A stretch of 64,000 bases of DNA from Terana coerulea (taxonomy: Eukaryota; Basidiomycota; Agaricomycetes; Polyporales; Phanerochaetaceae). Below the pieces are notes generated by a model. The model made no database searches. It was given only the letters and a program-made list of their open reading frames with translations, and was not told where the DNA came from. A program made the translations under genes and the position numbers. This document shows positions 35,293 to 46,021 of the stretch, one piece after another. Positions within the stretch are counted from its first letter, which is position 1. Each line of letters starts with the position of its first letter. The stretch covers positions 124,001 through 188,000 of the forward strand of contig JAKOGH010000168.1 in assembly GCA_024811115.1 (NCBI GenBank), read 5' to 3'.

Positions 35293-37479
35293 GAGGAGTA
35301 GAAAGTTTGATCAGCATGGTGAGGGAACACTAAGCCAGTGTCTGTATTTTTAACTTGCTTATAGGTAGTAAAACACTTTCAGCAGAACCCTAAGCAACAC
35401 CGATACCTGAAGTAGCTCTTATTCAAGCCCCTACTACTTTGTTTGGCCTGATAGCAAATACTGTTGCGACTTCAAGGAAGTAAGCAAGCTATTGATTAAG
35501 TTTGCCCTACAGGTCTACTAAAATGCACTGTGCTCATCTGAAATTATCACAAAACTACAATACTCACCTGCTGGGATGACTTGAAAGAGGTGGGGAAAGC
35601 AGAGGGACTTGAGTAGAGCTAGTAGAGTAGATATGAATCAACGATGTTATTGAGTTTGGGGTTTTAGCCCACAGACCAGCCTCCTTATATATGTGTAGAG
35701 GGACCCCAGGCACTATCTAAGACCTCCAATATCATATGCTAACTGATACAGTCAGGTGATGTCTGACTAAGGCTCCAGAGCATACCACTGCTCTAACTCC
35801 CTTATCAGATCTGACTTAGCTATCATGCTAACATCAACACTATCTAGATGTCCTAATCGAGCTACTGTACACTACCAGTCCATGATGTCATACTGACATC
35901 ATACTGAGGTCATAGTCCAGAACAGTTCCAGACCAGAGTCCTGGATCCTCACGTCCGTATAAGGCATATCCCTGATGTCCATGCTGACAAGCACATGGCA
36001 AACTGATCTAGCATTTTGTAACGCTGTGTGACAACTTGGTGACATGTTCTGTAACTTGATGTTTATACTCTAAGCGCTGTGGACTAGCGCTGAGGAACAT
36101 TTATGACAGAGCTGCCCTTCTAAAGTGTCTGGCTGTTGGCTAGATGTAAAGGTAAGTGACAGCTCAAGTGGTGTTCATGGCTTCTGCATTCAAGCTGTGG
36201 CATTGATTGTGCTTACATGTCAGTTGCTGACAAAGCACTCGAGTGATCAACAATGTATTTGGGTAGAGTCAGAAAGACAGTTGTTATAAGGACTTCAACA
36301 CGTAGGGTTGTAGCTACAACGTAAAATACGCTGCTCACATTTTTGAGATAGGTGTGCCAAATCCAGGTTGATATTTCAACATAGCTCACACTTCTCCATC
36401 GTGGGTTCAAAACAGGGTTTGAAAGAGCTTGATACTTCTCGCGTATGCTGCACACTGAACCTCCATGCTGCAGAATAGGGGAACTGGACTGGTAAGGCCA
36501 CATTCAATAATGTGTGGTGAAAGAGAGTGTATCATAGCATGGATTAGGAAGTGGATAACATTATACACTTCAAGTCCTGCTCCCAGAAATGACATGCCAG
36601 GTAAAGACTTGCCCTCCGCTTCAACTTCCCCGAAGCCGACAAATCATGCTACATGCTTCTTTTTAGAAATCTGGTCATATACGTACTGAAAAGTTCCACA
36701 CTAAGTGCTCACAGACCTCGGAATAGACAGCTTCCATGTAACATCCCACAGGAAGTGGGAAGCAACTGCCTCACACTTGGCCACAGGTTTGAGCTGCTAT
36801 ACGTGGTACTCAGTATGCCAGAGTATCTTAGTCTCTCTTCATATGAATAGTTGGACTTATTACAGCCTTACAAGTTGCCACCGAGCAAGTATCTGGTGAA
36901 TCCAGTATCTACTAGCTTCACTGAATTGTGTTCTAGCAGCTAGTGAGTATCTCTGAGTCTTTCTTCCAAGCAGAGGCTGGTTTGATAATTCTGGTAAATA
37001 GAAGGGAAGAGCTGGGGAGTGTCATAGAAGATAGCTGCTCATTAGTGTGTGCTTTTCATAATATATATAGAATTGGAATTCTGCCTAGTTATCACTAACT
37101 GATATGTTTCCATAACAGAGTTGCAATGCAAGAAGGCGATGAGCTCCAGAGGGGCTGTTAAAAGAAGAGTAGTGTGGCTTATGAAATCAAAGTAACCTCC
37201 CTTTGATACATGCCTCTCTTTATTATCGAGGGGGCACACTTTACAACAGACATTGATATAAACCATGGTGTCGTGGTACTTTTTTGAACTCTCTGTCCCC
37301 TTCACACTGTACTGTTATGATCATGTTGACTACACAGACCAGCTTGGCAGTAACGGCATCAGTGGCGGAGTAAGTTCTTGGTCACATTGACAATGTCGGT
37401 ATATTCACGTAGTCTGGCAGTGCTGCACCCAGGGTACGTTGCCATTGTTCTTCACCAGTTCTCATATTCATTGAAATTG
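35293..37479. other. AT-rich repeat-type DNA, no gene seen
   Basis: This 2.2 kb right of the outer transposon has a visibly lower GC content than the gene islands. Open frames are short and broken. It holds scattered short direct repeats (such as gatgtc and tgacatca near 35740-35960) but no clear inverted ends. It is probably old transposon sequence. Confidence 0.45.
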
Positions 37480-37925
37480 TAGCTCTTTGCTGCCCTCTTC
37501 AACTGAGGTCTCTACAGAATGCTATTCATGTAAGTTTGTGTGTTCTGAACTACCTTGCATAAAGGCTGCCATAGCTCACTCTCTACTAGATTGGTACTAC
37601 ATCTCTTTTCTATTGGACTCTTTGGTTGCAAAATTTCTTATTTACAGGTGTTCATTCTTGACACCGCTCAGACTGCCATCATAACTCGCAATATATTCAA
37701 TGCCTACAGAAACCACTTCGGAGATACTGTCCTCCTTTCCTCATTGCAGCTCAAGTGGATTTTGGTGCCACTCTTCATCAGTATCAGCGGGTAAAGTCAT
37801 CCAGCCCATACATACACTATATCTAAACAAATACCAGTTAGCCTTGCTATCCAAGTTTACTATGCTTACCAAATCAAGATTTTGTCACAGTCAATGCTTG
37901 TACCTCTAGCTATTTGTATAGTGAG
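37480..37925 (+). pseudogene. DUF6534 membrane-protein gene fragment, broken
   Basis: This is a partial copy of the gene that starts beyond the right edge of the window (62.7-64 kb). It reads LFAALFN, a TGA stop at 37504-37506 where the relative has Trp of FNWGLYG, then GLY. After a matching intron come DWYYISF and DSLVAKFLIY, then a one-base loss near 37650 before VFILDTAQTAIITRNIFNAY and LSSLQLKWILVPLFISIS. After another intron it reads IQVYYAYQIKILSQSMLVPL. The second half of the gene is missing. Retained introns show it was copied as DNA and not from mRNA. Two independent lesions plus truncation make it non-functional. Confidence 0.8.
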
Positions 37926-37956
37926 TTATTGCCTATCAGATTTAGTGTTACCAAAG

Positions 37957-38065
37957 TGCAGTTTGGTTCAGTGGTTTAGAACCAGAACTGATGAACTAAA
38001 CTGTGTAGTTCAGTTTGGTTTGGTTTTGGTTTGGCCTCTAGGTAACTTGGTTTGGTTCTTGGTTC
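37957..38065. repeat. GGTTTGG-rich tract with an imperfect palindrome
   Basis: TTTGGTT units are repeated at irregular spacing (near 37960 and about 38011-38055). A local inverted repeat pairs GGTTTAGAACC-type sequence around 37972-38000. This is not a telomere repeat. Function unknown. Confidence 0.45.
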
Positions 38066-38204
38066 GAGGTATGGCTGTCACACCTAGTGATAAGCACGAG
38101 TATACTCGGAGTATTCTGAGGCATACTCGTACTATACCTATGCCTACTCATATCCATTGCCACGGATATGGGCATCGAAGGAAAGCCATAATTTCTTTAT
38201 CACA

Positions 38205-38251
38205 TTATAACATGGATATACCACAGTAGAATCGGTATAACCATGTTATAA
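38205..38251. repeat. Near-perfect hairpin, 18-bp arms and 11-nt loop
   Basis: The left arm 38205-38222 and right arm 38234-38251 pair at 17 of 18 positions (TTATAACATGG...). A third partial copy of the arm, with ACCATGTTGTAAGG, occurs near 38308. This may be the remains of a small palindromic element. Confidence 0.6.
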
Positions 38252-39490
38252 GGCGTAGTGCTGATACAAGCCATATAAATCTTAAAAACCACTCAATACC
38301 GCTTCTAACCATGTTGTAAGGTACTTGCAACACATTCATAACAGTGACGGACCGGCCGTTGTAAACTGCTTATATGATGAGTGAGAGTTATATCACTTAT
38401 ATGGTAGAAAAGAGTTTTCAGGATTGTGGCCTGCTGGGTTCTTGCACAGACGCCGGAATGGGCACGATATAGGCATATTCAGCCACTGGGTTCTCACAGC
38501 TCATTGTACGGGTGTAGAACACAAAATAAATATATTGTATGAAGGCTATGTACACAACCCAAGGCCGAGCATATAGACCTGCTCTCTACTCCCCTTGGCC
38601 GCCACAGGTATCCAGAAGTGACGATGACCGGCAGGCATCAGACTCAATGTTGAAGTGAATCCCTGTATAGGCTGAAAAGCTGCCGGAGAAGAGCACTTGA
38701 GTGAGTGTTGGAAGTATATGAGATAGACAAACGTACTGGCTTCTATGTCAACATCGCCCCTGAACATCGACGCTGGGCATCCTATTCGAGTGAACCTAGC
38801 ACAGAATATATCAGTGTCCAGCACCACAAGTCAGTCCATGCACGTATCAGAACTGCACCTGCAGCAATGAGCTCGACAGCACATGTGCATATACGCTATA
38901 CGCCAACGCAAGCTTGCAGTTTACCGTTCCCTCACGCTCAGCGGCCTTGCATGACTACCATCTTCTCATACGCCATCGGCTACCTTCGCTACAAAAACAC
39001 AATATCATGGCCTATTCACGAACGTTAGGTCGTTGAAGTCTCGATAGTAAACTGATCTTACCTTGGTTCCTGGGCGGTGGTTTCTGACGGCGGAAGTCAT
39101 CTACTCGCCTTTTCTTGTCAGATGCGCAACTGCTCCTAACCGAGTAATCAGAAGACAAAAACAGGAAGCACAGGGTGTATCACGTACTTTGGCCAGTCTA
39201 AGTATGGAGACATTCTTTGTTGAGGATTTGATGTGCCCGACACACCGGACGCCGGCAGAAGTGTCGCAGGTGGACACCATGCGAGGGACGGTAGGAGGAA
39301 CGTGGTCGTGAGAGGTGCTGGGGAGGGGAAAGAGTGACTCGGACTCAACGCATTGAGGGGTGGTGCTTATAAGGGCCAGCCCCACGTCACGTTACACTGT
39401 TCATCGGCATGGGCTCTGGAGCGGATAAACATTCCCGCCTCCCGCCCTTTGCCCTGGAAAGCTTGCGAGCACTGTGCTGACGCCGAGCAG
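38252..39490. other. No intact gene seen
   Basis: This 1.2 kb between the hairpin and the reductase fragment has short frames only. A 94-residue minus-strand frame (39101-39385) and plus-strand frames near 38705-39028 have no known domain. The sequence is probably relic or intergenic. Confidence 0.4.
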
Positions 39491-39712
39491 CCTGCCCTGA
39501 AGTTGGTTGAATTCTTCTGCAGTCTTGTCAACCAACACAAAGAGCAGTCTTACGAGGCATCAAGAGGGGAGGGCACGGATGCTCTTGAGTACGAGACTGC
39601 CAAGCTGCAGCGCTTTAGCCCAACTGTGCAAGCCTTTACACCTCTATCTGAAGAACACACAGTAATGTGGCTCCAGTACTGGAAGTCGCGAGGCTACCTG
39701 GACCTTGCCTGA
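39491..39712 (+). pseudogene. Orphan last exon of an adenylate-forming reductase
   Basis: About 71 residues from PALKLVEFFCSL to YWKSRGYLDLA-stop match the C-terminal exon of the multidomain reductase at 54.5-58.6 kb; about 52 of 71 positions agree by eye (shared: DALEYETA, LQR, PLSEE, MWL.YWK). The match starts at the exon's splice acceptor, and some similarity continues into the intron upstream, so the copy came from DNA. The rest of the gene is absent. The fragment is open and keeps a normal end, and so shows the expected frame of the family where the full-length gene is shifted. It is not expected to make a functional protein. Confidence 0.78.
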
Positions 39713-41136
39713 ACGCACTGGGAAAGGAACAAACAGTTTGATCACTATGTTCCCAATCATGTGCTATTACAATATTGTATCTACGTAAATAAATAGCAAT
39801 CAATAGTTTGTGCACATATGCCCACTTCAGTGTAGGAGGCAAATATCAATCTGTCGCCCCAAAGCATCATTCCAAGATTCTGCTACTTATTATTGACATG
39901 TTCCTGTTGCTCCCAAGCTGCAGTTGGTCTTTGAATAGTTTTTATTTGTTGGTTCATAAGATTCCCCGCGCTGTCTTCAGGAAACCGCTGCAGGTAGTTT
40001 TATGACAAGGCTACATGGACGCCACAAAGCCGATGGGCACGCGGATGCAACTCAGAATACTGTAACATACGTTGAGGGTTGAGCAGAGCAGAGCGTGCAT
40101 AGAAGGGTTATATCCTGTATGCCAATATTAGTCATCAAATCTGTGGGCTAACGAGCCAAGCAGACGCACCCAGCAAACCATCCTTATCACTGTCTTTCCA
40201 ATGATATCTGAGACTGCACTGAGCGTGCGATCCACAGCGATCCTTTATCCACAAGTGCCACCCTCATACGCGACACCAACGGTGGACGCCTCTGACACCT
40301 GTCGTCCGAGAAGTAGTGGCCCCTTGCATGAAGGCATGGCGAAGAGAGAAGAATTGGGGTTTGCTTTGGCAGTACTTGGCATACATCTGCATGTGGCGAA
40401 GTTGGACACGGCTGACTTTGCCTCTAGTATCGAACCCGACCGTCACGTTGAGAGGGTCTGAGACTGATGGGAAGAAGCGTGCATGTTATGAGCTGCTGTG
40501 CCCAACACGCGTGTGGGGGTTTGGTCGCAAGTAAGCCATACCGACACGCAGTGCGTCACTACGTAACTTTTCTGCAAAGCAGGAAAGTGTCAGACCCCGC
40601 GACGAGGTGCGGCTCCGCGACGGCTTTCACATTCGTCCCGTGCGAGTGAAATCTTGGTCGACAACAATGTGCAAGTTACAGTTTCTTTCAGTGAACTGTG
40701 CACGTTTAGTACCGTTTGCTCTTATGTTCACCGTGTACAGGTGTATGTATACACTGAACGCAAGTGTGTAGCGTTGTGCACTGAGACAAACTTTTGGGTG
40801 ATTGTCAGCAAGTCTAGCTCTATACTTGCAGCATCACAACACTCACCTCATCTTGGCGTCCATATATGTATCTCGTCGATCAGTGGAGAACCTCAGGTAT
40901 CCAGGAGACGGTGAAGGTTACGAGAAAGAGATGCCCCGCCGAGCAACGATGGAATTGGGCGTCTACGGACAATCATAGCCTGAGGCGCCTTTTGACACCG
41001 TTTGTTCCCTTCTCTCTCGCTCGAAAGCGTCACCAACCCAGCTTGTCTCTCCCCACTACCTTCTCTTCCTGCTGGGGCTCTTGTTGGCTCGTGCTGCACC
41101 CATTTGTATATCATCAGCTGCAGAATAAACCTCACG
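39713..41136. other. Intergenic, MAPKK promoter at right end
   Basis: This 1.4 kb has no gene that I can support. The left two thirds carry short frames only. The 250 bp upstream of 41137 are CT-rich (ctctctcgctc, cttgtctctcccc), as is common for fungal 5' UTRs and promoters. Confidence 0.45.
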
Positions 41137-42713
41137 ATGGCTTCACCAGCACCAGCAGCAGCACCAATCCGAAAGAAGCGGAATTTCAAGGCCCTCCAGC
41201 TCGACGTCAAACAGTCGTCGCAGCCTTCACCGACAGAGCCGGCCCCTATCCGACTGGCCCCTATGCCGGCTGGTGGCGCGGGAGGCAAGAAACGGCCGCC
41301 CCTATGAAGCTGGCTGCGCCGAAGATCAATCCAAACGGTACTACGAACGCTCCAGTAGACGATACTGTCGTCAGTGCAGGGGGCGTAAATGCGACGCCAG
41401 CGACCAGCACTCGCAAAGACTATCATAGTACATTATCCTCCACCCTCGCGAGTCTTGACATGAATTCTGAGAACAAATATCACGACCTGCGAAACGAGGA
41501 CCTGAAGGACTTGAGCGAACTCGGCCAGGGTAACGGTGGCAGTGTCAAGAGGGTAGAACACACCCCCACGGGAACCGTTATGGCTAAGAAGGTGCGCGCA
41601 AAGCCGTACTGCCGCTTACTCTATGGCTCATCGCGTGTCCGCACGTATTATAGATTGTTCTCATCGACGCGAAGCCATCAGTGCGGAAGCAAATCCTCCG
41701 GGAGCTGCAGATCATGCACGACTGCAACTCAGGATACATCATCTCGTTCTACGGCGCATTCATCGCCGACCCCAATATATGCATCTGCATGGAGTTCATG
41801 GACAAGGGCTCGTTGGATGGAATATACAAGAAAATTGGCCCCATTGACATCGACGTCGTCGGCAAGGTCGCGTTGGCGGTGCTGGAGGGCTTGACATATC
41901 TGTACGACGTGCACCGGATCATTCACCGTGGTAAGCAATGCCGTATAATGGTTTTGTCACACAAATAAAATAAGATGCCTGTAGACATCAAGCCCTCAAA
42001 TATTCTATTCAACTCCAAAGGCCAGATCAAGATATGTGACTTCGGTGTCTCGGGCGAGCTCATCAACTCTATCGCGGACACCTTTGTAGGAACATCAACC
42101 TATATGAGCGTGAGTCCTGCCAGGTCGTATCTATGTGTACTGCCTTGTCTCACATGCTTGAATCTCAGCCTGAGCGGATACAGGGGGCTCAGTACACCGT
42201 CAAATCGGATGTCTGGTCTCTTGGCATTTCTCTGATCGAACTGGCGTTGGGCCGCTTTCCATTCTCTGACTCTGCTTCAGACGATTCGGACCTCTCCGAT
42301 TTCGAGAACACGCTCTCGCCAAGCAGACCAGGGAGCATCACTCTCAAGTCTGCGGCAGAGGCGAAAGCGGATAAGGAGAAGCGAGACAAGAAGAACAAGC
42401 GGAAGAGCAAGGGCGTCAGTCTGCAGGGTGGCGGTATGACGATGAGTATTCTGGAGCTCTTGCAGCATATAGTCAACGAGCCTGCACCGAAGCTCACGGA
42501 CGGCCGCTTCCCGCGCGAAGCGGAGGATTTCGTAGACAGCTGTCTATCGAAAGACGTGGATTCGAGACAAACGCCGAAGGAGCTCCTGGTGAGTAGAGTG
42601 GGACGCCTGCCATAATTTTACTGAAGCTCGAAATCTACCCACAGAAACACCCCTGGATCGAGTATTCGCAGACAAATAACATGGATCTCGAAGCATGGGC
42701 TTCGACATTCTAG
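41137..42713 (+). CDS. STE7: MAP kinase kinase, Ste7/Fuz7 type (mating/pheromone pathway)
   Basis: This dual-specificity kinase relays the pheromone/filamentation signal from a Ste11-type MAPKKK to a Fus3/Kss1-type MAPK. Exons: 41137-41591, 41654-41930, 41985-42109, 42169-42588, 42645-42713. Motifs in order: [14 protein letters not shown] (Gly loop), VMAKK (ATP Lys), [18 protein letters not shown] (typical of Ste7/MEK2), [32 protein letters not shown] with the Ser and Thr phosphosites (SxxxT), then PERIQGAQY and [17 protein letters not shown] charged, Lys/Ser-rich insert (about 75 residues) interrupts the C-lobe after GRFPF, as in fungal Ste7 proteins. Exon 1 breaks frame at a CCCC run (41299-41302): KKRPP runs into a stop, whereas one more C joins it to [13 protein letters not shown]. 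This is probably a sequence error. Confidence 0.9.
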
Positions 42714-43203
42714 AGAATGACAATGGACAAAGAAACGCGCTTCGTTCCCCCCAACCAAGGAAGATACCCGCCATTCGTATTCCATCCTATCTTGCATTGC
42801 AATGCTGTTGTGTTATAAGAGTAACCCGTCATGTACATTAGTTTTAGCTTGTGTCGAGTGGGGAAGTGGTGCTATGGCTGGGAGCGGCTGGGCCGACGCG
42901 ATGTATATGTCCACTTTCATGAATGTTTTTCAGAGTGTTCCATATGCATACGATACCAGCTAAGGCCTAAGGAGCGATATCGCCGCAAGTCGACTCCGCA
43001 TCTTGTCTCTCCTTCTGCACTGACCGTGAACGAATCCTATTCAACCCTCACAATTTATCTGACTTGTCCATATTGGACCGTGTCTTCCATATTATAACAC
43101 ACGAAAGCGGTGATAAAATGCGGGTTGTTGCACGACCCGCGCTCATCCGAGTCACCTGCCTTCACTTCGACCACAACCCTCTCGACGTTCGAACGTTCAC
43201 GGC
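42714..43203. other. Intergenic, promoter of the M3 peptidase gene
   Basis: This 490 bp between two genes on the same strand holds the MAPKK 3' flank and the next promoter. No gene or repeat was seen. Confidence 0.5.
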
Positions 43204-46021
43204 ATGGCACAGCTCCTTCGAGCTGGCTCGAGGGTGCCCATGGCCCTCGGCAGAGGCGGCTTCCGTCGCCCGTCCGTCCTTGGCATGGGCATAGGGGCTC
43301 TGGCAGCAGCGGGGCTGGCAACTCTCGCCCAGAAATCAAGCTTCGGATGCACGCGATGGGTCACGCCTGGCCCGCTGAATTGGCTTGCTCCCCTTCAGAT
43401 CCCTATACATCGATCGCAGTCGACCCTCTCTGGCTTGTTCTCTTCCCTCTCATCGATATCCGGTGCAGCATCCACGACCATGGCCCACCTCACCCCGCCT
43501 CAGGCCGCGCCGAAGTGGACACATTCGCCGGAGGATGTACGCAGGATTGCGAAGGAAACAATTGACAAGGATAGGGAGCTTATGGACAAGATTGCGGCTT
43601 TACCTCCCTCGGAATGTACCTTTGAATCAGTATGTCATATGCCGCGCCATGCATGAGTGTGTTGACGAGTTCGTTCATATGGTGTTAGGTTTTCGTACGT
43701 TCCGCATATATACTCAGAGATGGTCTTAACTTCATAGAATCACACAGGTTACCCTCGCGCACAGCGAAGCCCACTTCGACCATGTCTTGGAGCCTCTCGC
43801 TTTCTATCAAAATGTCTCCCCGTCCAAGGAATTGCGTGACGCTTCCAACGAAGCTGAGGCACTGACAAGGGACTACGGTGTCGAGGTATCCATGCGTCTG
43901 GATCTCTTCAAGGCCAAACAAGCTGCGCAGGAAAACATCGAGAAGTCAGGCAAGAAGCTGAACCTCGAAGAGCAGCGTTTGATAGACAAGATGATTCAGG
44001 ATGGCACGCGTGCTGGTTTGGCTCTTCCTGAGAAGGATCGAGAGGAGCTCATGAAGCTCAAGAAAGAGGTTTCCGCTGCATCTCTTGAATTCAGCGTAAG
44101 CTATCTACACAAGTACACCACGCTTCTCGACGCTAATAATCCTTGGGTAGAAAAACTTCAATGAGGAGAAGGTAGCATCGCATATATGTTCCTAGCACTG
44201 TTGACCCAGACTGTTTGCGCAGGGCACTATCTCCTTCACAAAGGATGAACTCAAGGGTGTGCCCGAGGACGTTATCTCTGGATATACGAAGAAGACGGAG
44301 GACGACAAGGAGTTGTACGAAGTCACCTTCAAGACCCCAGATATCTTCCCCGTGGTAGGTTCATTGCCGGCAGTCTGTCGAAGACATTGCTGACTATGTG
44401 CTGTTTTGTCCAGTTCAAATTTGCTGAAAACCCGGAGATCCGAAAGCGTGCCTTCGAAGCGTTCGAGTCGCGTCTAGCCATCAATGTTCCCGTCCTTGAC
44501 AAAATTCTCGACCTCCGCCGGCAGATCGCCGCTCTCCTGAAATACGACACCTGGGCTGACTACGTCACCGAGGTCAAGATGGTCAAGAACGCGAAGGGGG
44601 TATTCGAATTCCTTACCGACCTCGAGCAGAAGTTGCGTCCAGTGGCTAATAGAGAGCGCGAAATTCTGCTTGGGATGAAGCAAGAAGAGCATAAACAAAA
44701 CGGCTTGCCCTTCGACGGCGAATTCAATATCTGGGACTACAGGTATTACGATCGCAAATACATCGAACAGAGCCTAGACCTGGACGACATGCTCGTGAAG
44801 GAGTACTTCCCTGTTACCGTTGTTGTACCCACCATCCTCGAGATTTACCAAAACCTGCTTGGTGTTACCTTCGTGGAAGTCAAGGGTGAGACATGGCACC
44901 CCGAGGTACAGCAATTCGCAGTATGGGAGAAGGACGCCAAGGACGAGTCCGGCTTCGTGGGCTACTGCTATCTCGACCTGTTCCCTCGCGGTAAGCGCCT
45001 CCCGCTCCCATACAGTACACTAAAATTCTGATCTTTACCTCAGAGTCGAAGTACTCTCATGCCGCAGTCTGGGGCCTGCTTTCCGGCTACACCAAGTCTG
45101 ACGGATCACGCAGCTACCCACTCACCGCCATGGTCGCCAACCTCGCGAAGCCGACGCCCAACAAGCCCGCCCTGATGCGGCACGACGACGTCGTCACCTT
45201 CTTCCACGAGATGGGCCATGTCTTCCACGGCCTGCTCAGTAAGACGCGCTTCGCGCGATTCCATGGGACGGCCGTTGCGCGTGACTTTGTGGAGGCGCCG
45301 TCGCAGATGCTGGAGAACTGGTGCTGGGAGCCTGCGGTGCTCGAGAAGATGTCGAGCCACTACGAGACGAAGAAGCCGCTTGCGCCGGAGCTGATTGAGA
45401 AGGTTGTGAAGAGCCGGTATGTCAACGTCGGGTTATTCTACCTGCGCCAGCTCTTCTTCGCAAACTACGACATCAAGGTACATACAGACAAGAGTGCGTG
45501 CGCGTTGTTTGGCGCCTAGAATAGTGTGGACTGACTATGTTTTAGACCCCGCCGACTACACTAAGCTATGGAACGAGATGAGGGAGAAGATCTCGCTGGT
45601 CTCCTCCGACAAGCCCACCCCCGGCCAGGGAACATTTGGACACATCGCCGGCGGCTACGACGCAGGATATTACGGGTGAGCGTACCAGTCTATTCCATTT
45701 CGCAGAACGAAACTCAATAGTTAAACTCAATGTCAGTTACACCTACTCTTTGGTCTTTGCCGCAGACATGTACGCCACCGTGTTCAAGGGCGACCCCTTG
45801 GACCCCGCGCGTGGACAGCGCTATCGCGAGCACATATTGCGTCCTGGAGGAAGCCAAGACGATATCAAATCTCTTGAGGTATGCCCGTCGCATTTTTGCA
45901 GTCTACTGTAACTGCTCTCGCGCTGACCAGCGCGCTCTAGAACTTCCTCGGGCGCCCACCGAATTCGGAGGCCTTCATCAAAGAACTCTTCGGCGAAGCA
46001 AATAAGCAGGCCAACCTGTAA
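43204..46021 (+). CDS. PRD1: M3 zinc metallopeptidase, saccharolysin / thimet oligopeptidase type
   Basis: This enzyme cleaves short peptides in the cytosol and the mitochondrial intermembrane space. The first Met at 43204 opens a basic, Ala/Gly-rich leader (MAQLLRAGSRVPMALGRGGF, a helix, then more Arg) that could target mitochondria. A second Met at MAHLTPPQAAPKW may give a cytosolic form. The helical N-domain (ERLIDKMIQDG-type, KFAENPEIRKRAFEAF) precedes the catalytic centre HEMGHVFHG (HExxH at 45205-45219) with the third ligand in DFVEAPSQMLE. Downstream YTYSLVFAADMY and FGHIAGGYDAGYYGY form the substrate loop with the Gly/Tyr residues of thimet peptidases. About seven exons; ends FGEANKQANL-stop. 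No frame break was seen. An intermediate-peptidase assignment (Oct1) is less likely given the FGHIAGGYDAGYY match. Confidence 0.92.

Noticed and set aside
37957..38065. Possible telomere-like repeat
   Set aside because: Units are TTTGGTT-like and irregular; the usual fungal TTAGGG repeat is absent and coding genes lie on both sides.
40866..41894. 342-codon open frame across the MAPKK start
   Set aside because: Its middle is the true MAPKK frame, but both ends are intron or UTR read-through; the kinase motifs continue in another frame after proper splicing.
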